Assembly: GCF_019083805.1 (NCBI RefSeq)
Contig: NZ_JAHRDV010000008.1
Span: forward strand, 62,001 to 126,000
Length of the DNA: 64,000 bases
Direction of reading: 5' to 3'
Origin: Acetobacter estunensis
Lineage (GTDB): Bacteria; Pseudomonadota; Alphaproteobacteria; Acetobacterales; Acetobacteraceae
Below, piece by piece: positions 7,933 through 18,329 of the stretch. Made by a program: the position numbers and the translations under genes. Numbering within the stretch: position 1 is the first letter of the stretch; each line of letters opens with the position of its first letter. The notes beneath the pieces are model-generated. The model had not been told where the DNA came from. It ran no database searches and saw only the letters and a list, made by a program, of their open reading frames with translations.

Positions 7933-9324
7933 ATGGCCTACGCAACAACCAATCCGTTCACGAATGAACAGATCAAGGTGTTCCCCAATTCGACCGATGC
8001 CGAGATCAACACGGCACTGGATGCAGCCCACAGCGCTTTCCTGTCGTGGCGCACGACCTCCTTCGCCGAGCGCGCGAAGGTCATGCAGAACGCTGCCGAC
8101 ATCCTGCGTGCCAACATCGACGATTACTCCAAGCTGCTGACGCTGGAAATGGGCAAGATCTTCGCAGAATCCAAGGCCGAGACGGAACTGTCTGCCGCGA
8201 TCTTCGAATACTATGCCAAGAACGCCGAGAAGCTGCTGGTCCCGCAGGATCTGCCCGTCGCCAGCAAGGACGAAGGCCGCGCGAAAGTGATCCATCAGCC
8301 GCTGGGCGTGCTACTGGCCGTCGAGCCGTGGAACTTTCCGTTCTATCAGGTCGCGCGCATCATCGCGCCGCAGCTCTCCGCCGGCAACACGGTCGTCCTC
8401 AAGCACGCTTCCAACGTGCCGCAGTGTGCTGCCGCCATGGACGAGTTGATGATCAAGGCAGGTCTGCCCAAAGGCGCGTTTCAGAACCTCTACCCCACGC
8501 ACGATCAGGTCTCGCGCATCCTTGCCGACCACCGCGTGCGCGGTCTGGCTCTGACAGGCTCCGAAGGTGCTGGCGCACGTCTGGCTTCCGAAGCCGGTCA
8601 GGCGCTGAAGAAGTGTACCATGGAACTGGGTGGCGCAGACGCCTTCATCGTGCTGGAAGATGCCGATCTGGAGAAGACCGTAAACTGGGCCGTCTTCGGA
8701 CGTCACTGGAACGCCGGTCAGGTCTGTGTGTCCTCCAAACGCCTGATCGTCGTGGACGGTGTCTATGACGAGTTCGTCAAGCGCTACCGCGAGGGCGTGT
8801 CCAAGCTGAAAATGGGCGACCCGATGGACCCCGCCACGACGCTGGCTCCGCTGTCTTCGCAGAAAGCTGCTGACGATCTGAAAAAGCAGGTCGAAGGTGC
8901 GGTTGCCGCAGGTGCGAAAGCGGAAGAAATCCCGCTGGAAATGCCCAATCAGGGTGCGTTCTTCCGTCCGGTGATCCTCACCAACCTCAAGGACGACAAC
9001 CCGGCGATGCGCGAAGAGTTCTTCGGCCCCGTCACGCTGCTGTTCCGCGTGAAGGACGAAGCCGAGGCGATCCGCGTGGCCAATGACAGCCCGTATGGTC
9101 TTGGCGGTTCGGTCTTCACCAAGGACGAAGCCCGCGGCGAGCGCGTGGCCGAGCAGATCGAGACCGGCATGGTCTACATCAACCATCCGACAATGGTGAA
9201 GGCAGACCTGCCGTTCGGTGGTGTGCTGCGTTCCGGCTTCGGCCGTGAGCTGATCGACCTCGGCATCAAGGAGTTCGTCAACCACAAGCTGATCGACGTC
9301 GTCGATATCGACGCGCCGTTCTGA
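7933..9324 (+). CDS. NAD(P)-dependent aldehyde / succinate-semialdehyde dehydrogenase
   Basis: A 463-residue member of the aldehyde dehydrogenase superfamily, closest in pattern to the short succinate-semialdehyde dehydrogenase group. Key features are VEPWNFPFYQVARIIAP in the cofactor fold, the general base in MELGGADAF (Glu231), the nucleophile in GQVCVSSKR (Cys265) and the EEFFGPV block. The ATG at 7933 is preceded by CAGAGG. Placed after an alcohol dehydrogenase and the transhydrogenase, it likely oxidises the aldehyde that enzyme makes, feeding NAD(P)H to a pool that PntAB can balance. The exact aldehyde is unknown; the succinate-semialdehyde label is only the nearest family name. Confidence 0.9.
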   Translation: MAYATTNPFTNEQIKVFPNSTDAEINTALDAAHSAFLSWRTTSFAERAKVMQNAADILRANIDDYSKLLTLEMGKIFAESKAETELSAAIFEYYAKNAEKLLVPQDLPVASKDEGRAKVIHQPLGVLLAVEPWNFPFYQVARIIAPQLSAGNTVVLKHASNVPQCAAAMDELMIKAGLPKGAFQNLYPTHDQVSRILADHRVRGLALTGSEGAGARLASEAGQALKKCTMELGGADAFIVLEDADLEKTVNWAVFGRHWNAGQVCVSSKRLIVVDGVYDEFVKRYREGVSKLKMGDPMDPATTLAPLSSQKAADDLKKQVEGAVAAGAKAEEIPLEMPNQGAFFRPVILTNLKDDNPAMREEFFGPVTLLFRVKDEAEAIRVANDSPYGLGGSVFTKDEARGERVAEQIETGMVYINHPTMVKADLPFGGVLRSGFGRELIDLGIKEFVNHKLIDVVDIDAPF

Positions 9325-9369
9325 TTGCGGTGACGGGAGCGACTTTTTCGGTCGCTCCACTCTGAATGT

Positions 9370-9411
9370 AAAAAGGCCCGGTCTCGCAGTTTGCGGAACC
9401 GGGCCTTTTTT
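9370..9411 (+). terminator. Terminator after the aldehyde dehydrogenase gene
   Basis: A 13-bp stem (AAAAAGGCCCGGT at 9370-9382 and ACCGGGCCTTTTT at 9398-9410) with a T-run. A second perfect hairpin, GGAGCGAC/GTCGCTCC at 9336-9358, stands just before it, giving tandem hairpins. Confidence 0.92.
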
Positions 9412-9491
9412 ATGTACCCACATCGGAAGGCAGAGAGATCAATGATCGGTTATCTCTTCACCCTTTTTTCTAAAACCCGACCCAGCATGCT

Positions 9492-10304
9492 TCATGCTGC
9501 CGCTCGCGCCGTTACGCCAAGACGATAGCCAGCTTTCTGAAGCACTTTGATGGATTCCTCGGAATATTTTCCAACCAGTGATGAAACATCGCCCGGAGCG
9601 CACCAGAACCCAAGCGTCACCTGAATATTTGCAGGCTTCGGAAGGAAGGAAACCGAAGGTGCTGGATCTTTAAGCACCCGTTCGTCCTGCTCCGTTAACC
9701 CCAGAAGCAGCGCGCGAGCCTTGTCGAGATCGTCATTGTAATCGATCAGCAAACTGACAGACCCCAGAAGCCTTTCCGACTCCGAACTGTTGACGACGAT
9801 GTTGTTCGACAATGTTCCGTTGGGGATAAAGATTATTTCGTTATTCGCATCGAGCAGAACAGTGCGGAACATCTCGATCGATGTCACCGTACCGGAGCTT
9901 CCCCCTGCCGTGATTGAATCTCCCACCTTGAATGGGCGAAACAGAAGAATCAAAACACCACCAGCAAAGTTCGCAAGACTACCCTGCAATGCCATGCCGA
10001 CCGCCAGACCCGCAGCACCGAGAACCGCGACAAACGACGTCGTCGCAATGCCGACCATGGACGCCACGCTGATCAGCAGAAGAGCTTTCAGAAACAGCCC
10101 GACGACACTCAGCAAAAACCCACGCAGTGTCGGCTCTATATGACTTGCTGACATCATGCGGCCCATTGCGCGGGTCACTGCGTTGACAAGTTTCCAACCG
10201 ATAAAAAGAACAATCAAGGCCAGTATAAACTGCCCCACATATCCGAGCACGACAGGCAAAAGCCCATTCAATTGTGACCAGACGGAATAAACCTGATTTC
10301 CCAT
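9492..10304 (-). CDS. Small-conductance mechanosensitive channel (MscS family)
   Basis: A 270-residue inner-membrane protein of typical MscS length. It has three or four N-terminal helices (LPVVLGYVGQFILALIVLFIG and following), the pore-lining block AVLGAAGLAVGMALQGSLANFAGG, and the beta domain RPFKVGDSI followed by VTSIEMFRTVLLDANNEIIFIPNG. These are the classic MscS signatures. It releases solutes on osmotic downshock. AGGGA precedes the ATG at the normal distance. It is transcribed away from lpd as a single gene. Confidence 0.93.
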   Translation of the reverse strand: MGNQVYSVWSQLNGLLPVVLGYVGQFILALIVLFIGWKLVNAVTRAMGRMMSASHIEPTLRGFLLSVVGLFLKALLLISVASMVGIATTSFVAVLGAAGLAVGMALQGSLANFAGGVLILLFRPFKVGDSITAGGSSGTVTSIEMFRTVLLDANNEIIFIPNGTLSNNIVVNSSESERLLGSVSLLIDYNDDLDKARALLLGLTEQDERVLKDPAPSVSFLPKPANIQVTLGFWCAPGDVSSLVGKYSEESIKVLQKAGYRLGVTARAAA

Positions 10305-10488
10305 AACCGTCCCTGAAGTATCGTTTGCGTTTGTCGCGCCACAATGCGCAACGTTCGCCTTCTCGAAACATCGTAGGATATTTCTGTGCTGCCCGTCACC
10401 ATTCCGCTGTTACGGGATTATTGCAGAGGTGCGTCCCGCCCTTCGCCTCCGGCCACTTTCGGCAAAACAGAACCAAACGCCGTTCAAC

Positions 10489-10524
10489 AAAAAAAGCGGA
10501 GACAGCGTTTCCGCCATCTCCGCT
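10489..10524 (-). terminator. Terminator of the sucA-sucB-lpd cluster
   Basis: Read on the minus strand, AGCGGAGA and TCTCCGCT (plus-strand 10517-10524 and 10495-10502) form an 8-bp stem followed by seven T residues (plus-strand A-run 10489-10495). It lies about 55 bases after the lpd stop codon. Confidence 0.8.
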
Positions 10525-10578
10525 CCACAAACTGTACGCCTCTCCGAAATATCATTCAGGACGCGATAGTTTCTGTCT

Positions 10579-12303
10579 TCAGATATTCAACGATCCACCG
10601 TTCACACCGAGTGCTGCTTCCTTCACCGCCTCGCTCAGCGTCGGATGAGCATGACACACGCGACCGATATCCTCGGACGATGCCCCAAACTCGATCGCCA
10701 TCGTGCATTCAGCAATCAGTTCACCCGCACACGGCCCGATGATGTGTACACCCAGAACACGATCTGTCTTGGCATCTGCAATGACTTTTACGAAGCCGTC
10801 CGTCATGCCCAATGCACGCGCACGTCCGTTCGCCATGAAGGGGAACTTGCCGACCTTATAAGCGACACCCTTTTCCTTCAGTTGCTCTTCGCTGAAGCCC
10901 ACTGTCGCCACTTCCGGCCATGTATAAATCACGCCCGGAATGGCGTCATAGTTCACATGCCCAGCCTGACCGGCGAGAATTTCGGCAACTGCCACACCCT
11001 CTTCCTCGGCCTTGTGCGCCAGCATCGGGCCACGGATCACATCGCCAATGGCGTAAATGCCGGGAGCGCTCGTCGCGAAGTGATCGTCCACTTCAATACG
11101 ACCACGGTTGTCGAGCGCAATGCCCGCTTCTTTCAGCCCCATGTTTTCACTGGCCGCCGTGCGTCCAATGGCCAGCAGCACGATATCCGCATCCAGCGTC
11201 TCCACTGCACCACCGGCCGACGGCTCCACCGAAAGCTTCACGCCTTTCCCGGTCTTTTCCGCCTTCGTGACCTTGTGACCCAATTTCAGCTTGAGACCCT
11301 GCTTGGTCAGGATCTTGCGGAACGCCGCTTCGATCTCATTGTCCGTGCCGGGAATCAAGCGATCGAGGAACTCGATAACCGTGACATCGGCGCCCAGACG
11401 GTGCCACACGCTGCCAAGCTCAAGGCCGATCACGCCACCGCCGATGACGACCAGCTTCTTCGGCACCGCCGAGAGTTCCAGCGCACCCGTGGAGGTGACG
11501 ATGGTTTTCTCGTCCACATCGACACCCTTCAGGCCCGCACTGTCGCTGCCCGAAGCAATGATGATGTGCTTTGCCGTCACAGGCTTGCCCGCAACGGTCA
11601 GCTTACCCGTGCCCTGAATCTTGCCTTCACCCTTGAGCCAGGTGATGCCGTTCTTCTTGAAGAGATATTCCACGCCCTTGACGTTGGCTTCGACAATGCC
11701 GGACTTGCGCTTCTGCATCTGGGCCAGATTCAGCTTGATGCCTTCGATGTCGATGCCATGCGTGGCGAATTCGGTCTTGGCCGCGTGATAGTTCTCGGAT
11801 GACTGAAGCAGCGCCTTGGACGGAATGCAGCCCACGTTCAGGCAGGTGCCACCAAGTGTCGCGCGCTTCTCAACACACGCCACCTTGAATCCAAGCTGAG
11901 CCGCGCGGATGGCACAGACATAACCGCCGGGACCAGCACCGATCACCACGATATCGTAATCGGTCTCGGACGGCGCTTCGGAAGCGGCGGGAGCTGGCTT
12001 TTTCGCGGCCACAGGAGCCTCGGCCTTCGGGGCCGGAGCGGCGGCCGGTTTGGATGCGGCCTTCGCGCCCTCCGACAGCGTGGCCAGCACTGCACCGACC
12101 TCGACCTCATCGCCTTCCTTGGCAACGTGGCTTTCCAGCACACCCGTAGCCGGAGCCGGAACCTCGACAGTCACCTTGTCGGTTTCCAATTCGACCACCG
12201 GCTCGTCCACCGCAACCGCGTCTCCCGGCTGCTTGAGCCACTTGCCAACCGTGGCCGAGGTGACGCTTTCGCCGAGTGCCGGAACCTTGATCTCGATAGC
12301 CAT
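10579..12303 (-). CDS. lpd: Dihydrolipoyl dehydrogenase (E3) with N-terminal lipoyl domain
   Basis: The 574-residue product joins a lipoyl domain (1-78, attachment Lys43 in ETDKVTVE), an Ala/Pro-rich linker (about 80-112) and a full E3 flavoprotein. It has FAD motif [11 protein letters not shown] near 119, redox disulfide C154/C159 in GGTCLNVGC, and the catalytic HAHPTLSEA near the C-terminus. It reoxidises dihydrolipoyl groups with NAD+ in 2-oxoglutarate (and perhaps pyruvate) dehydrogenase. The lipoyl domain closely resembles that of the adjacent SucB. The start at 12303 has GGAG four bases upstream; an in-frame upstream ATG (12357) lacks this. A small CGGTCC/GGACCG hairpin lies in the gap from sucB (12453-12467). 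Confidence 0.95.
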   Translation of the reverse strand: MAIEIKVPALGESVTSATVGKWLKQPGDAVAVDEPVVELETDKVTVEVPAPATGVLESHVAKEGDEVEVGAVLATLSEGAKAASKPAAAPAPKAEAPVAAKKPAPAASEAPSETDYDIVVIGAGPGGYVCAIRAAQLGFKVACVEKRATLGGTCLNVGCIPSKALLQSSENYHAAKTEFATHGIDIEGIKLNLAQMQKRKSGIVEANVKGVEYLFKKNGITWLKGEGKIQGTGKLTVAGKPVTAKHIIIASGSDSAGLKGVDVDEKTIVTSTGALELSAVPKKLVVIGGGVIGLELGSVWHRLGADVTVIEFLDRLIPGTDNEIEAAFRKILTKQGLKLKLGHKVTKAEKTGKGVKLSVEPSAGGAVETLDADIVLLAIGRTAASENMGLKEAGIALDNRGRIEVDDHFATSAPGIYAIGDVIRGPMLAHKAEEEGVAVAEILAGQAGHVNYDAIPGVIYTWPEVATVGFSEEQLKEKGVAYKVGKFPFMANGRARALGMTDGFVKVIADAKTDRVLGVHIIGPCAGELIAECTMAIEFGASSEDIGRVCHAHPTLSEAVKEAALGVNGGSLNI

Positions 12304-12490
12304 GTTTCTCCGTCCCGCTTGAAACCGATCGACGCCCGTCGTGTCAGCACGGCGCATGCGCGTCCATCGTCAGGTATGGTGCGCCCCGGCCCTGACGGCG
12401 CCGGAACGTGGAAAGCCCGATGACTTCCCCTCAACAGACAAAGGCGCGCCTCCGGTCCAACGGACCGCAGACACGCCCTCTGCCTTAACT

Positions 12491-13726
12491 TCAGAGTCCG
12501 AGCAGAAGGCTGCGCGGCTCCTCAACATACTTCTTCACCGCCACGAGGAAACTGACCGCTTCCTTTCCGTCCACAATGCGGTGGTCATAGGACAGCGCCA
12601 CATACATGATCGGGCGTATCTCGACCTTGCCGTTCACGGCGACCGGACGATCCACGATGTTGTGCATCCCCAGAATGCCCGACTGCGGCGCGTTCAGGAT
12701 CGGCGTGGACAGCATGGAGCCATAGATGCCACCATTGGTGATGGAGAAGGTGCCGCCTGCCAGATCATCGATCTTAAGCGTGCCTTCCCGCGCTGCCTTG
12801 CCAAAGCCCGCGATCTTCTTCTCGATCTCGGCATGGCTCAGCTTCTCGGCGTCCTTGATCACCGGCACGACCAGACCGTTCGGGCCGCCCACGGCAATGC
12901 CGAGATTGACAAAGTTGCGATAGATGACGTCCTCGCCATCGATCTCGGCATTGATCGCCGGGAACTCAGCCAGAGCCGCGATCACGGCCTTCGAGAAAAT
13001 CGACATGAAGCCCAGCTTCACACCGTATTTCTTGACGAAGAGATCCTGAAAATCGACGCGCATCTGCTTGGCCGCCGACATGTCGATCTCGTTGAAGGTC
13101 GTCAGCATCGCCGCCGTGTTCTGCGCGTCTTTCAGACGGCGCGCAATCGTACGACGCAGGCGCGTCATTTTCACACGCTCTTCACGCGGATCGTCCTGAC
13201 GCGGCGGCTTGGCCGGAGCCTGTGTAGCAACAGAAGGCTGTGTCAGAAACGCCTGCACATCGCCCTTGGTGATACGACCATCCTTGCCGGAACCGCTGCC
13301 GATCTGCTGTGCCGAGAGATTGTTCTCCGCCATCAGCTTGCGGGCAGACGGAAGAGCGGCGGCGGCATCGACCTCGGGAGCCGCAGATTTCGTCGCCGGG
13401 GCTGGTGCGGCTTTCGCGGCAGGGGCCGGAGCCTTGGGTGCTTCGGCCTTCGGAGCCGGAGCGGGCTTGGCGGCCGTCTTGCCCGAAGCACCGGGCTCAA
13501 GGGTGGTCAGAACCGTGCCAACCTCGACCTCGTCCCCTTCCTTGACTGCGGGCTGCCCGAGAACTCCGGCCTGTGGGGCCGGAACCTCGACCGTGACCTT
13601 GTCTGTTTCGAGTTCAGCAACGGGCTCGTCTTCCGCGACCTGATCGCCCGCCTTCTTCAGCCACTTCGCAACAGTCGCCGACGTGACACTCTCGCCCAGC
13701 GTCGGCACCTTGATCTCGACTGACAT
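12491..13726 (-). CDS. sucB: Dihydrolipoyl succinyltransferase, E2 of 2-oxoglutarate dehydrogenase
   Basis: The 411-residue product has a lipoyl domain (1-77, Lys43), an Ala/Pro linker, a peripheral-subunit-binding domain at about 125-162 ([17 protein letters not shown]) and the acyltransferase core. The core's catalytic motif is [12 protein letters not shown] near residue 380. It transfers the succinyl group from E1 to CoA in the TCA cycle. It sits between sucA and lpd, all on the minus strand, about 200 and 190 bases apart. The start at 13726 is used because GGAAGCGAG precedes it and the product then begins [14 protein letters not shown], as family members do. Confidence 0.95.
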   Translation of the reverse strand: MSVEIKVPTLGESVTSATVAKWLKKAGDQVAEDEPVAELETDKVTVEVPAPQAGVLGQPAVKEGDEVEVGTVLTTLEPGASGKTAAKPAPAPKAEAPKAPAPAAKAAPAPATKSAAPEVDAAAALPSARKLMAENNLSAQQIGSGSGKDGRITKGDVQAFLTQPSVATQAPAKPPRQDDPREERVKMTRLRRTIARRLKDAQNTAAMLTTFNEIDMSAAKQMRVDFQDLFVKKYGVKLGFMSIFSKAVIAALAEFPAINAEIDGEDVIYRNFVNLGIAVGGPNGLVVPVIKDAEKLSHAEIEKKIAGFGKAAREGTLKIDDLAGGTFSITNGGIYGSMLSTPILNAPQSGILGMHNIVDRPVAVNGKVEIRPIMYVALSYDHRIVDGKEAVSFLVAVKKYVEEPRSLLLGL

Positions 13727-13928
13727 CTCGCTTCCACTTCCCTTTTCGAATCCACGTGTTGCAGCTCTTTCAACCCGCAACCCGGCGTCCTCGCGTTATG
13801 CCGCCATCCGGCAGTCATCGGAATTCACGCACCCGGCACCTGTCATCACGTCTGCGAGACAGCTACGCGAGCGGTCATACCTTGGGAACCGGAGCCCCAT
13901 CATGGCAGCCCGGCTCCCCCTCTCTCCA

Positions 13929-16796
13929 TCACAGCCCCACCGCGTCTTTCACGAGAGCCGCCTGCTCCGCCGCATGCGTCTTGGCCAGACCCGTCGCCGG
14001 GCTGGCCGCCGCCGCACGACCGACATAGATCGGACGCCCGACTTTGTGTCCGGCCTTGTCCAGCGCGCCCTCGATCAGACGATCCACAAAGTGCCAACCA
14101 CCACCGTTGCGGGTTTCTTCCTGGCACCACACGATGTCTTTCGCATTGGGATAGCGCTTCAGTTCCGCCGCCAGTTCGGCCTCGGGGAACGGATAGAACT
14201 GCTCCAGACGGATGATCGCCACCTTGTCCAGCTTCTGGTCGCGGCGCTCCTGAAGCAGGTCGTAATAGACCTTGCCCGAGCAGATCACGACACGCTCGAC
14301 TGCAGTGTCGGTCAGGGCATCGATCTCTCCGATCACCGGGAGGAAACTCGTACCCGTCTCGAATGCGGACAGTTCGGACACCGCCAGCTTGTGACGCAGC
14401 AGTGACTTCGGCTCCATCAGGATCAGCGGCTTGCGGTAAGGCAGCTTGAGCTGACGACGCAGCGCATGGAAATAGTTCGCAGGCGTCGTGATGTTGCACA
14501 CGAACATGTTGTCTTCGGCGCAAAGCTGGAGATAGCGCTCCAGACGGGCGGAGGAATGCTCCGGTCCCTGCCCCTCATACCCATGCGGCAACAGCATCAC
14601 GAGGCCGGACATCCGCAGCCACTTCGTCTCACCCGAGGCGATGAACTGATCGATGATGACCTGTGCGCCATTGGCGAAGTCACCGAACTGCGCTTCCCAC
14701 AATACCAGCGTGTTGGGGTTGTGCATGGTGTAGCCATACTCGAAGCCCAGCACACCGAACTCGGAAAGATGCGAGTTCCAGATATCGATTTTCGCCTGAG
14801 CGTCATCGATATGGTTGAGCAGCGTGTAAGGCGCCTGCGTCGTCTGATCGAACACCACGGCATGACGCTGACTGAACGTGCCGCGCTGCACGTCTTCACC
14901 CGACAGACGCACGCGGTGTTTCTCGAGCAGGAGGGAGCCCAAGCCCAGCGCCTCACCCGTGGCCCAGTCGATGCCCTCACCCGTCTCGATGGCTTTTGTC
15001 TTAGCCTTGAGCTGACGCGCAATCTTGCTGTTGAGATCGAAGCCTTCCGGCACTTTCGTGATGGCCGCGCCAATTTTCAGAAGCGCATCCTTGGAGATGC
15101 CGGTCTCGACCTTGGCCACTTCTCCCGCCTTGGGTGGCGCCGTCAGTCCGGTCCAGCCTCCCTCCAGCCAGTCGGCTTTGTTCACCTTGTAGGACTGGGC
15201 CGCCTTGAAGTCCTCATCCAGCTTGGCGTGGAAAGCATCCCACTGCGCCTTTACCTCGTCCTCGGACAACACGCCCGACTTCACCAGATGTTCGGCATAG
15301 ATCGTATGCGGCGTCGCATGCGCACCAATGGCCTTGTACATCACAGGCTGCGTGAAGGCCGGCTCATCCGTCTCATTATGGCCGTTGCGACGGTAACAGA
15401 CGATATCGAGCACGATGTCGCTGGCAAATTTCTGCCGGTAATCCGCTGCCAGACGCGAGACATAGACCACCGCTTCAGCGTCATCGCCATTGACGTGCAG
15501 TACCGGGGCCTCGATGGCCTTGGCCATGTCGGAACCGTAGATGCCGGAATGGCCGTTTACCGGGTTGGTGGTGAAGCCGATCTGATTGTTGACGATGATG
15601 TGGACGGATCCACCGGTGCGATAGCCCTCAAGCTGCGACATCGACAGCGTCTCGTACACCACGCCCTGACCGGCGAAAGCCGCGTCCCCGTGGATCTGGA
15701 TCGCCATATGCGACAGGCGCGTCTCAGTGTCGCCGTCATCGTCCTGCGCCGCGCGCACCTTACCGCACACCACGGGATCGACCGCTTCCAGATGCGAAGG
15801 ATTGGGCTGGAGCGAAATATGGACCGGGTGACCACCAATCTCCACGTCCGTGGAGGAGCCAAGATGGTATTTCACATCCCCTGACCCCGCCACGTTATCG
15901 GGCTTGAACGACCCACCTGCGAATTCGTTGAAGATCGCCACGTACGGCTTGCGCACCACATTGACGAGGGTGTTCAGACGGCCACGATGCGCCATGCCGA
16001 TAGCTACGGATTTCACACCCTGCTGCGCCACCTGATCGATGACAGCGTGAAGAGCCGGGATCGAGACCTCGCCCCCCTCAAGACCGAACCGCTTTGCCCC
16101 GACATACCGCTTCTGGCAGAAGGACTCGAAACCTTCCGCTTCCGTCAGATTGGCGAGGATTGCCTTCTGTTCCTCGACCGTGACACTAGCCTGCCAGTTG
16201 TCGCCTTCAAGCCGCGCCCGGAACCACTCGCGCTGCTCCTCGTTGCGGGCATACATGTATTCCGCGCCGATCGGACCGCAATACACGCCGCGCAGGGCCG
16301 CCACGATCTCCTTGACTGTAGCCGTATCGCGCCCCTTGAGCAGCGGTGAGAGCAGGCTGCCGACATAGACGGGGCGGTCCAGATCCTTGGCGCCAAAGCC
16401 ATAGGTCGTCGGATCAAGCTCAACGGCGGGAGCCGGAACCTTCAACCCGAGAGGATCGGTCCGCGCTTCCAGATGACCAAACTCACGGAACGCCCGCACG
16501 AGTTGCGCTACGGCCAGACTATCGGATGCCGAAAGACCTGCGGCTTTCCCAGTCCCCTTGGCGCCGGCGGGAACCGCTGGCGGTTCATCTCCGGTGATGA
16601 TGGACTGGTGCGGCGCCCAGGAGGCCCCCGCCGCATCCTTGAGGATTGAAGCGCTCTCGTCGTCCATCGACGCGAACAGATCCGCGAAAGAGGGATCGAC
16701 GCTTTTGGGATCCTGTGCCCATCGTGCGTAAAGATCCGCCACGTAGGCGATGTTGCTGCCGTTGAGCGCAGCCGTTAGGAGATCGCTGCCCGCCAT
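13929..16796 (-). CDS. sucA: 2-oxoglutarate dehydrogenase E1
   Basis: The 955-residue thiamine-diphosphate enzyme decarboxylates 2-oxoglutarate and succinylates the E2 lipoyl group. Visible are the short N-terminal assembly segment (NIAYVADLYARWAQDP), AEGFESFCQKRYVGAKRFGLEG, GMAHRGRLN, HGDAAFAGQGVVYE (thiamine site) and LLPHGYEGQGPEHSSARLERYLQ. The start at 16796 (AAGGGAG ten bases upstream) gives the normal family length; an in-frame ATG at 16847 is less likely. It heads the sucA-sucB-lpd cluster. Genes for succinyl-CoA ligase are not in the window. Confidence 0.96.
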   Translation of the reverse strand: MAGSDLLTAALNGSNIAYVADLYARWAQDPKSVDPSFADLFASMDDESASILKDAAGASWAPHQSIITGDEPPAVPAGAKGTGKAAGLSASDSLAVAQLVRAFREFGHLEARTDPLGLKVPAPAVELDPTTYGFGAKDLDRPVYVGSLLSPLLKGRDTATVKEIVAALRGVYCGPIGAEYMYARNEEQREWFRARLEGDNWQASVTVEEQKAILANLTEAEGFESFCQKRYVGAKRFGLEGGEVSIPALHAVIDQVAQQGVKSVAIGMAHRGRLNTLVNVVRKPYVAIFNEFAGGSFKPDNVAGSGDVKYHLGSSTDVEIGGHPVHISLQPNPSHLEAVDPVVCGKVRAAQDDDGDTETRLSHMAIQIHGDAAFAGQGVVYETLSMSQLEGYRTGGSVHIIVNNQIGFTTNPVNGHSGIYGSDMAKAIEAPVLHVNGDDAEAVVYVSRLAADYRQKFASDIVLDIVCYRRNGHNETDEPAFTQPVMYKAIGAHATPHTIYAEHLVKSGVLSEDEVKAQWDAFHAKLDEDFKAAQSYKVNKADWLEGGWTGLTAPPKAGEVAKVETGISKDALLKIGAAITKVPEGFDLNSKIARQLKAKTKAIETGEGIDWATGEALGLGSLLLEKHRVRLSGEDVQRGTFSQRHAVVFDQTTQAPYTLLNHIDDAQAKIDIWNSHLSEFGVLGFEYGYTMHNPNTLVLWEAQFGDFANGAQVIIDQFIASGETKWLRMSGLVMLLPHGYEGQGPEHSSARLERYLQLCAEDNMFVCNITTPANYFHALRRQLKLPYRKPLILMEPKSLLRHKLAVSELSAFETGTSFLPVIGEIDALTDTAVERVVICSGKVYYDLLQERRDQKLDKVAIIRLEQFYPFPEAELAAELKRYPNAKDIVWCQEETRNGGGWHFVDRLIEGALDKAGHKVGRPIYVGRAAAASPATGLAKTHAAEQAALVKDAVGL

Positions 16797-17087
16797 CTTC
16801 AGAACACTCCCTTGTCTCGTCCGTGGCCTGCGGGAGTGGCGTGGCATGCCACCGCCGGATACCGGCCCGTCAGCCGTTCCCGCATGACTGTTGATTCAGA
16901 TGTTGAAGAACCGGTAACGCCTGCAGAGGCGTCGTGCACTGATCCGTCGTTTTTTGCCGTGACTGTCGTCATGACCCGCACGCCTTCGTTTCCGCCGGAT
17001 CGAGGGACCCGGTTCCAACCCGCCGATGCCGGGTCGCCTGAAAGATCAGCTAGACCGCGCCGGAAGGGGGAACAAGACCACGGGCTG
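16797..17087 (-). promoter_or_regulatory. Upstream region of sucA
   Basis: About 290 bases between zapE and sucA with no credible gene. It should carry the promoter of the sucA-sucB-lpd cluster. No promoter boxes stood out. Open frames crossing it on both strands lack family resemblance. Confidence 0.35.
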
Positions 17088-18329
17088 TCACGGTCTGGAG
17101 AGGCACCCTCCCGGCGCGTGCGCACGGGCCAGCCAGCTCTCGCTGCTCATCTCCATCAGACGTGAGGCCGTGCGCGCGAAGGCGTCCGCACCTTCTCCCG
17201 CCGGGAAAAGATCGTCGGGGCGCGCATCCGCCGAGACAAACAGCAGATTTCCGTTGTCGTAGAGCGCATCAATGAAGGTGATGAATCGCCGCGCCACGTT
17301 GGCGTCGTCCGGCCCAAGCTCGGGAATGTCGTCGATCACGATCACGGGAAAACGATGCGCGATGGCCAGAAAATCGTTGGGGCCAAGAGGGCGACTACAC
17401 AGTGACGTGAAATCGAACCGTGCAACCGGTCCCTGTGCGTGCGGAATGGGCAGACTCCGTCCACTGAACTCCAGAGTGACGGCCTGAGGCGTATGTCCCT
17501 GCCCATAACGCGCCACGATGTTGTCGAGCCGCCTGCGCGCCGTCTCGTCCGCCGGCACGATCCATGTCGCGTCATCCTGCTCGCGTCCGCGTCGGTAATC
17601 GGTCTCCGAATCGAGTTCTTCCGTGTCCAGATGCCGCTGGATGATCGCGATGAACGGCTTGAAAGCGTCCGCGCCCGGGCGGTTCTGGAACAGATCGCCC
17701 GGCACGGTGTTGGAGGTGGCCACAATCACCACCTTGGCCGCGAACAAAGCCTCGAACAGCCGGCCGAGAATCATGGCGTCTGCGATATCGTTGATCTGGA
17801 ACTCGTCAAAACACAGCAGATTGGCGTCCTGCGCGATGGTCTGGGCCAGAGGTGGAATCGGGTCGCTGATGCCCGGATTCGCCTGTTTGAGAGCGCGAAT
17901 CCGCTGATGCACTTCCTGCATGAAGGTCAGGAAATGGATGCGCTGCTTCTTCGCCACCGGCGCGCAGGAGAAGAACAGGTCCATGAGCATCGTCTTGCCG
18001 CGGCCCACGCGGCCCACGATGTACACACCCCGGGGCGGCTCCTGATCCTTTGCCCCACCTTTTTCGAACAACTCAGGGAGCTTTTCGCTGACGAAGCCCC
18101 ATAATCCCTTGCGCTTCGGCACGGGTGGCGCCGCCTTCTCAGGATGCCAGACAGACAACTCCGACCACAGACGGTCCAACCGTCGCGCTACGCGCTCCTG
18201 ATCGGGATCGCGCCGGAGCGTTCCCGCCGCCACGCGCTCCTCATACAGCGCATAAGGCCCTTTTGTTCCTGCGGTGGCGGTTCCACGGAGCTGGGCACGA
18301 TCAGGAGTGGCATCATTCATGGCATTCAT
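17088..18329 (-). CDS. zapE: AFG1/ZapE-type P-loop ATPase
   Basis: A 413-residue AFG1-like ATPase (ZapE). It has YEERVAAGTLRRDPDQ near the N-terminus, Walker A GRVGRGKTMLMD near residue 105, HFLTFMQEVHQRI, Walker B LLCFDEFQINDIADAMIL, the sensor TSNTVPGDLFQN, and HPRxY-like C-terminal blocks such as FPVIVIDDIPELGPDDANVARRFITFIDALYDN. ZapE modulates Z-ring stability in E. coli; mitochondrial AFG1 helps protein turnover. The start at 18329 (or 18320) removes a non-conserved N-terminal extension of the long frame; neither has a strong ribosome site. Confidence 0.88.
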   Translation of the reverse strand: MNAMNDATPDRAQLRGTATAGTKGPYALYEERVAAGTLRRDPDQERVARRLDRLWSELSVWHPEKAAPPVPKRKGLWGFVSEKLPELFEKGGAKDQEPPRGVYIVGRVGRGKTMLMDLFFSCAPVAKKQRIHFLTFMQEVHQRIRALKQANPGISDPIPPLAQTIAQDANLLCFDEFQINDIADAMILGRLFEALFAAKVVIVATSNTVPGDLFQNRPGADAFKPFIAIIQRHLDTEELDSETDYRRGREQDDATWIVPADETARRRLDNIVARYGQGHTPQAVTLEFSGRSLPIPHAQGPVARFDFTSLCSRPLGPNDFLAIAHRFPVIVIDDIPELGPDDANVARRFITFIDALYDNGNLLFVSADARPDDLFPAGEGADAFARTASRLMEMSSESWLARAHAPGGCLSRP

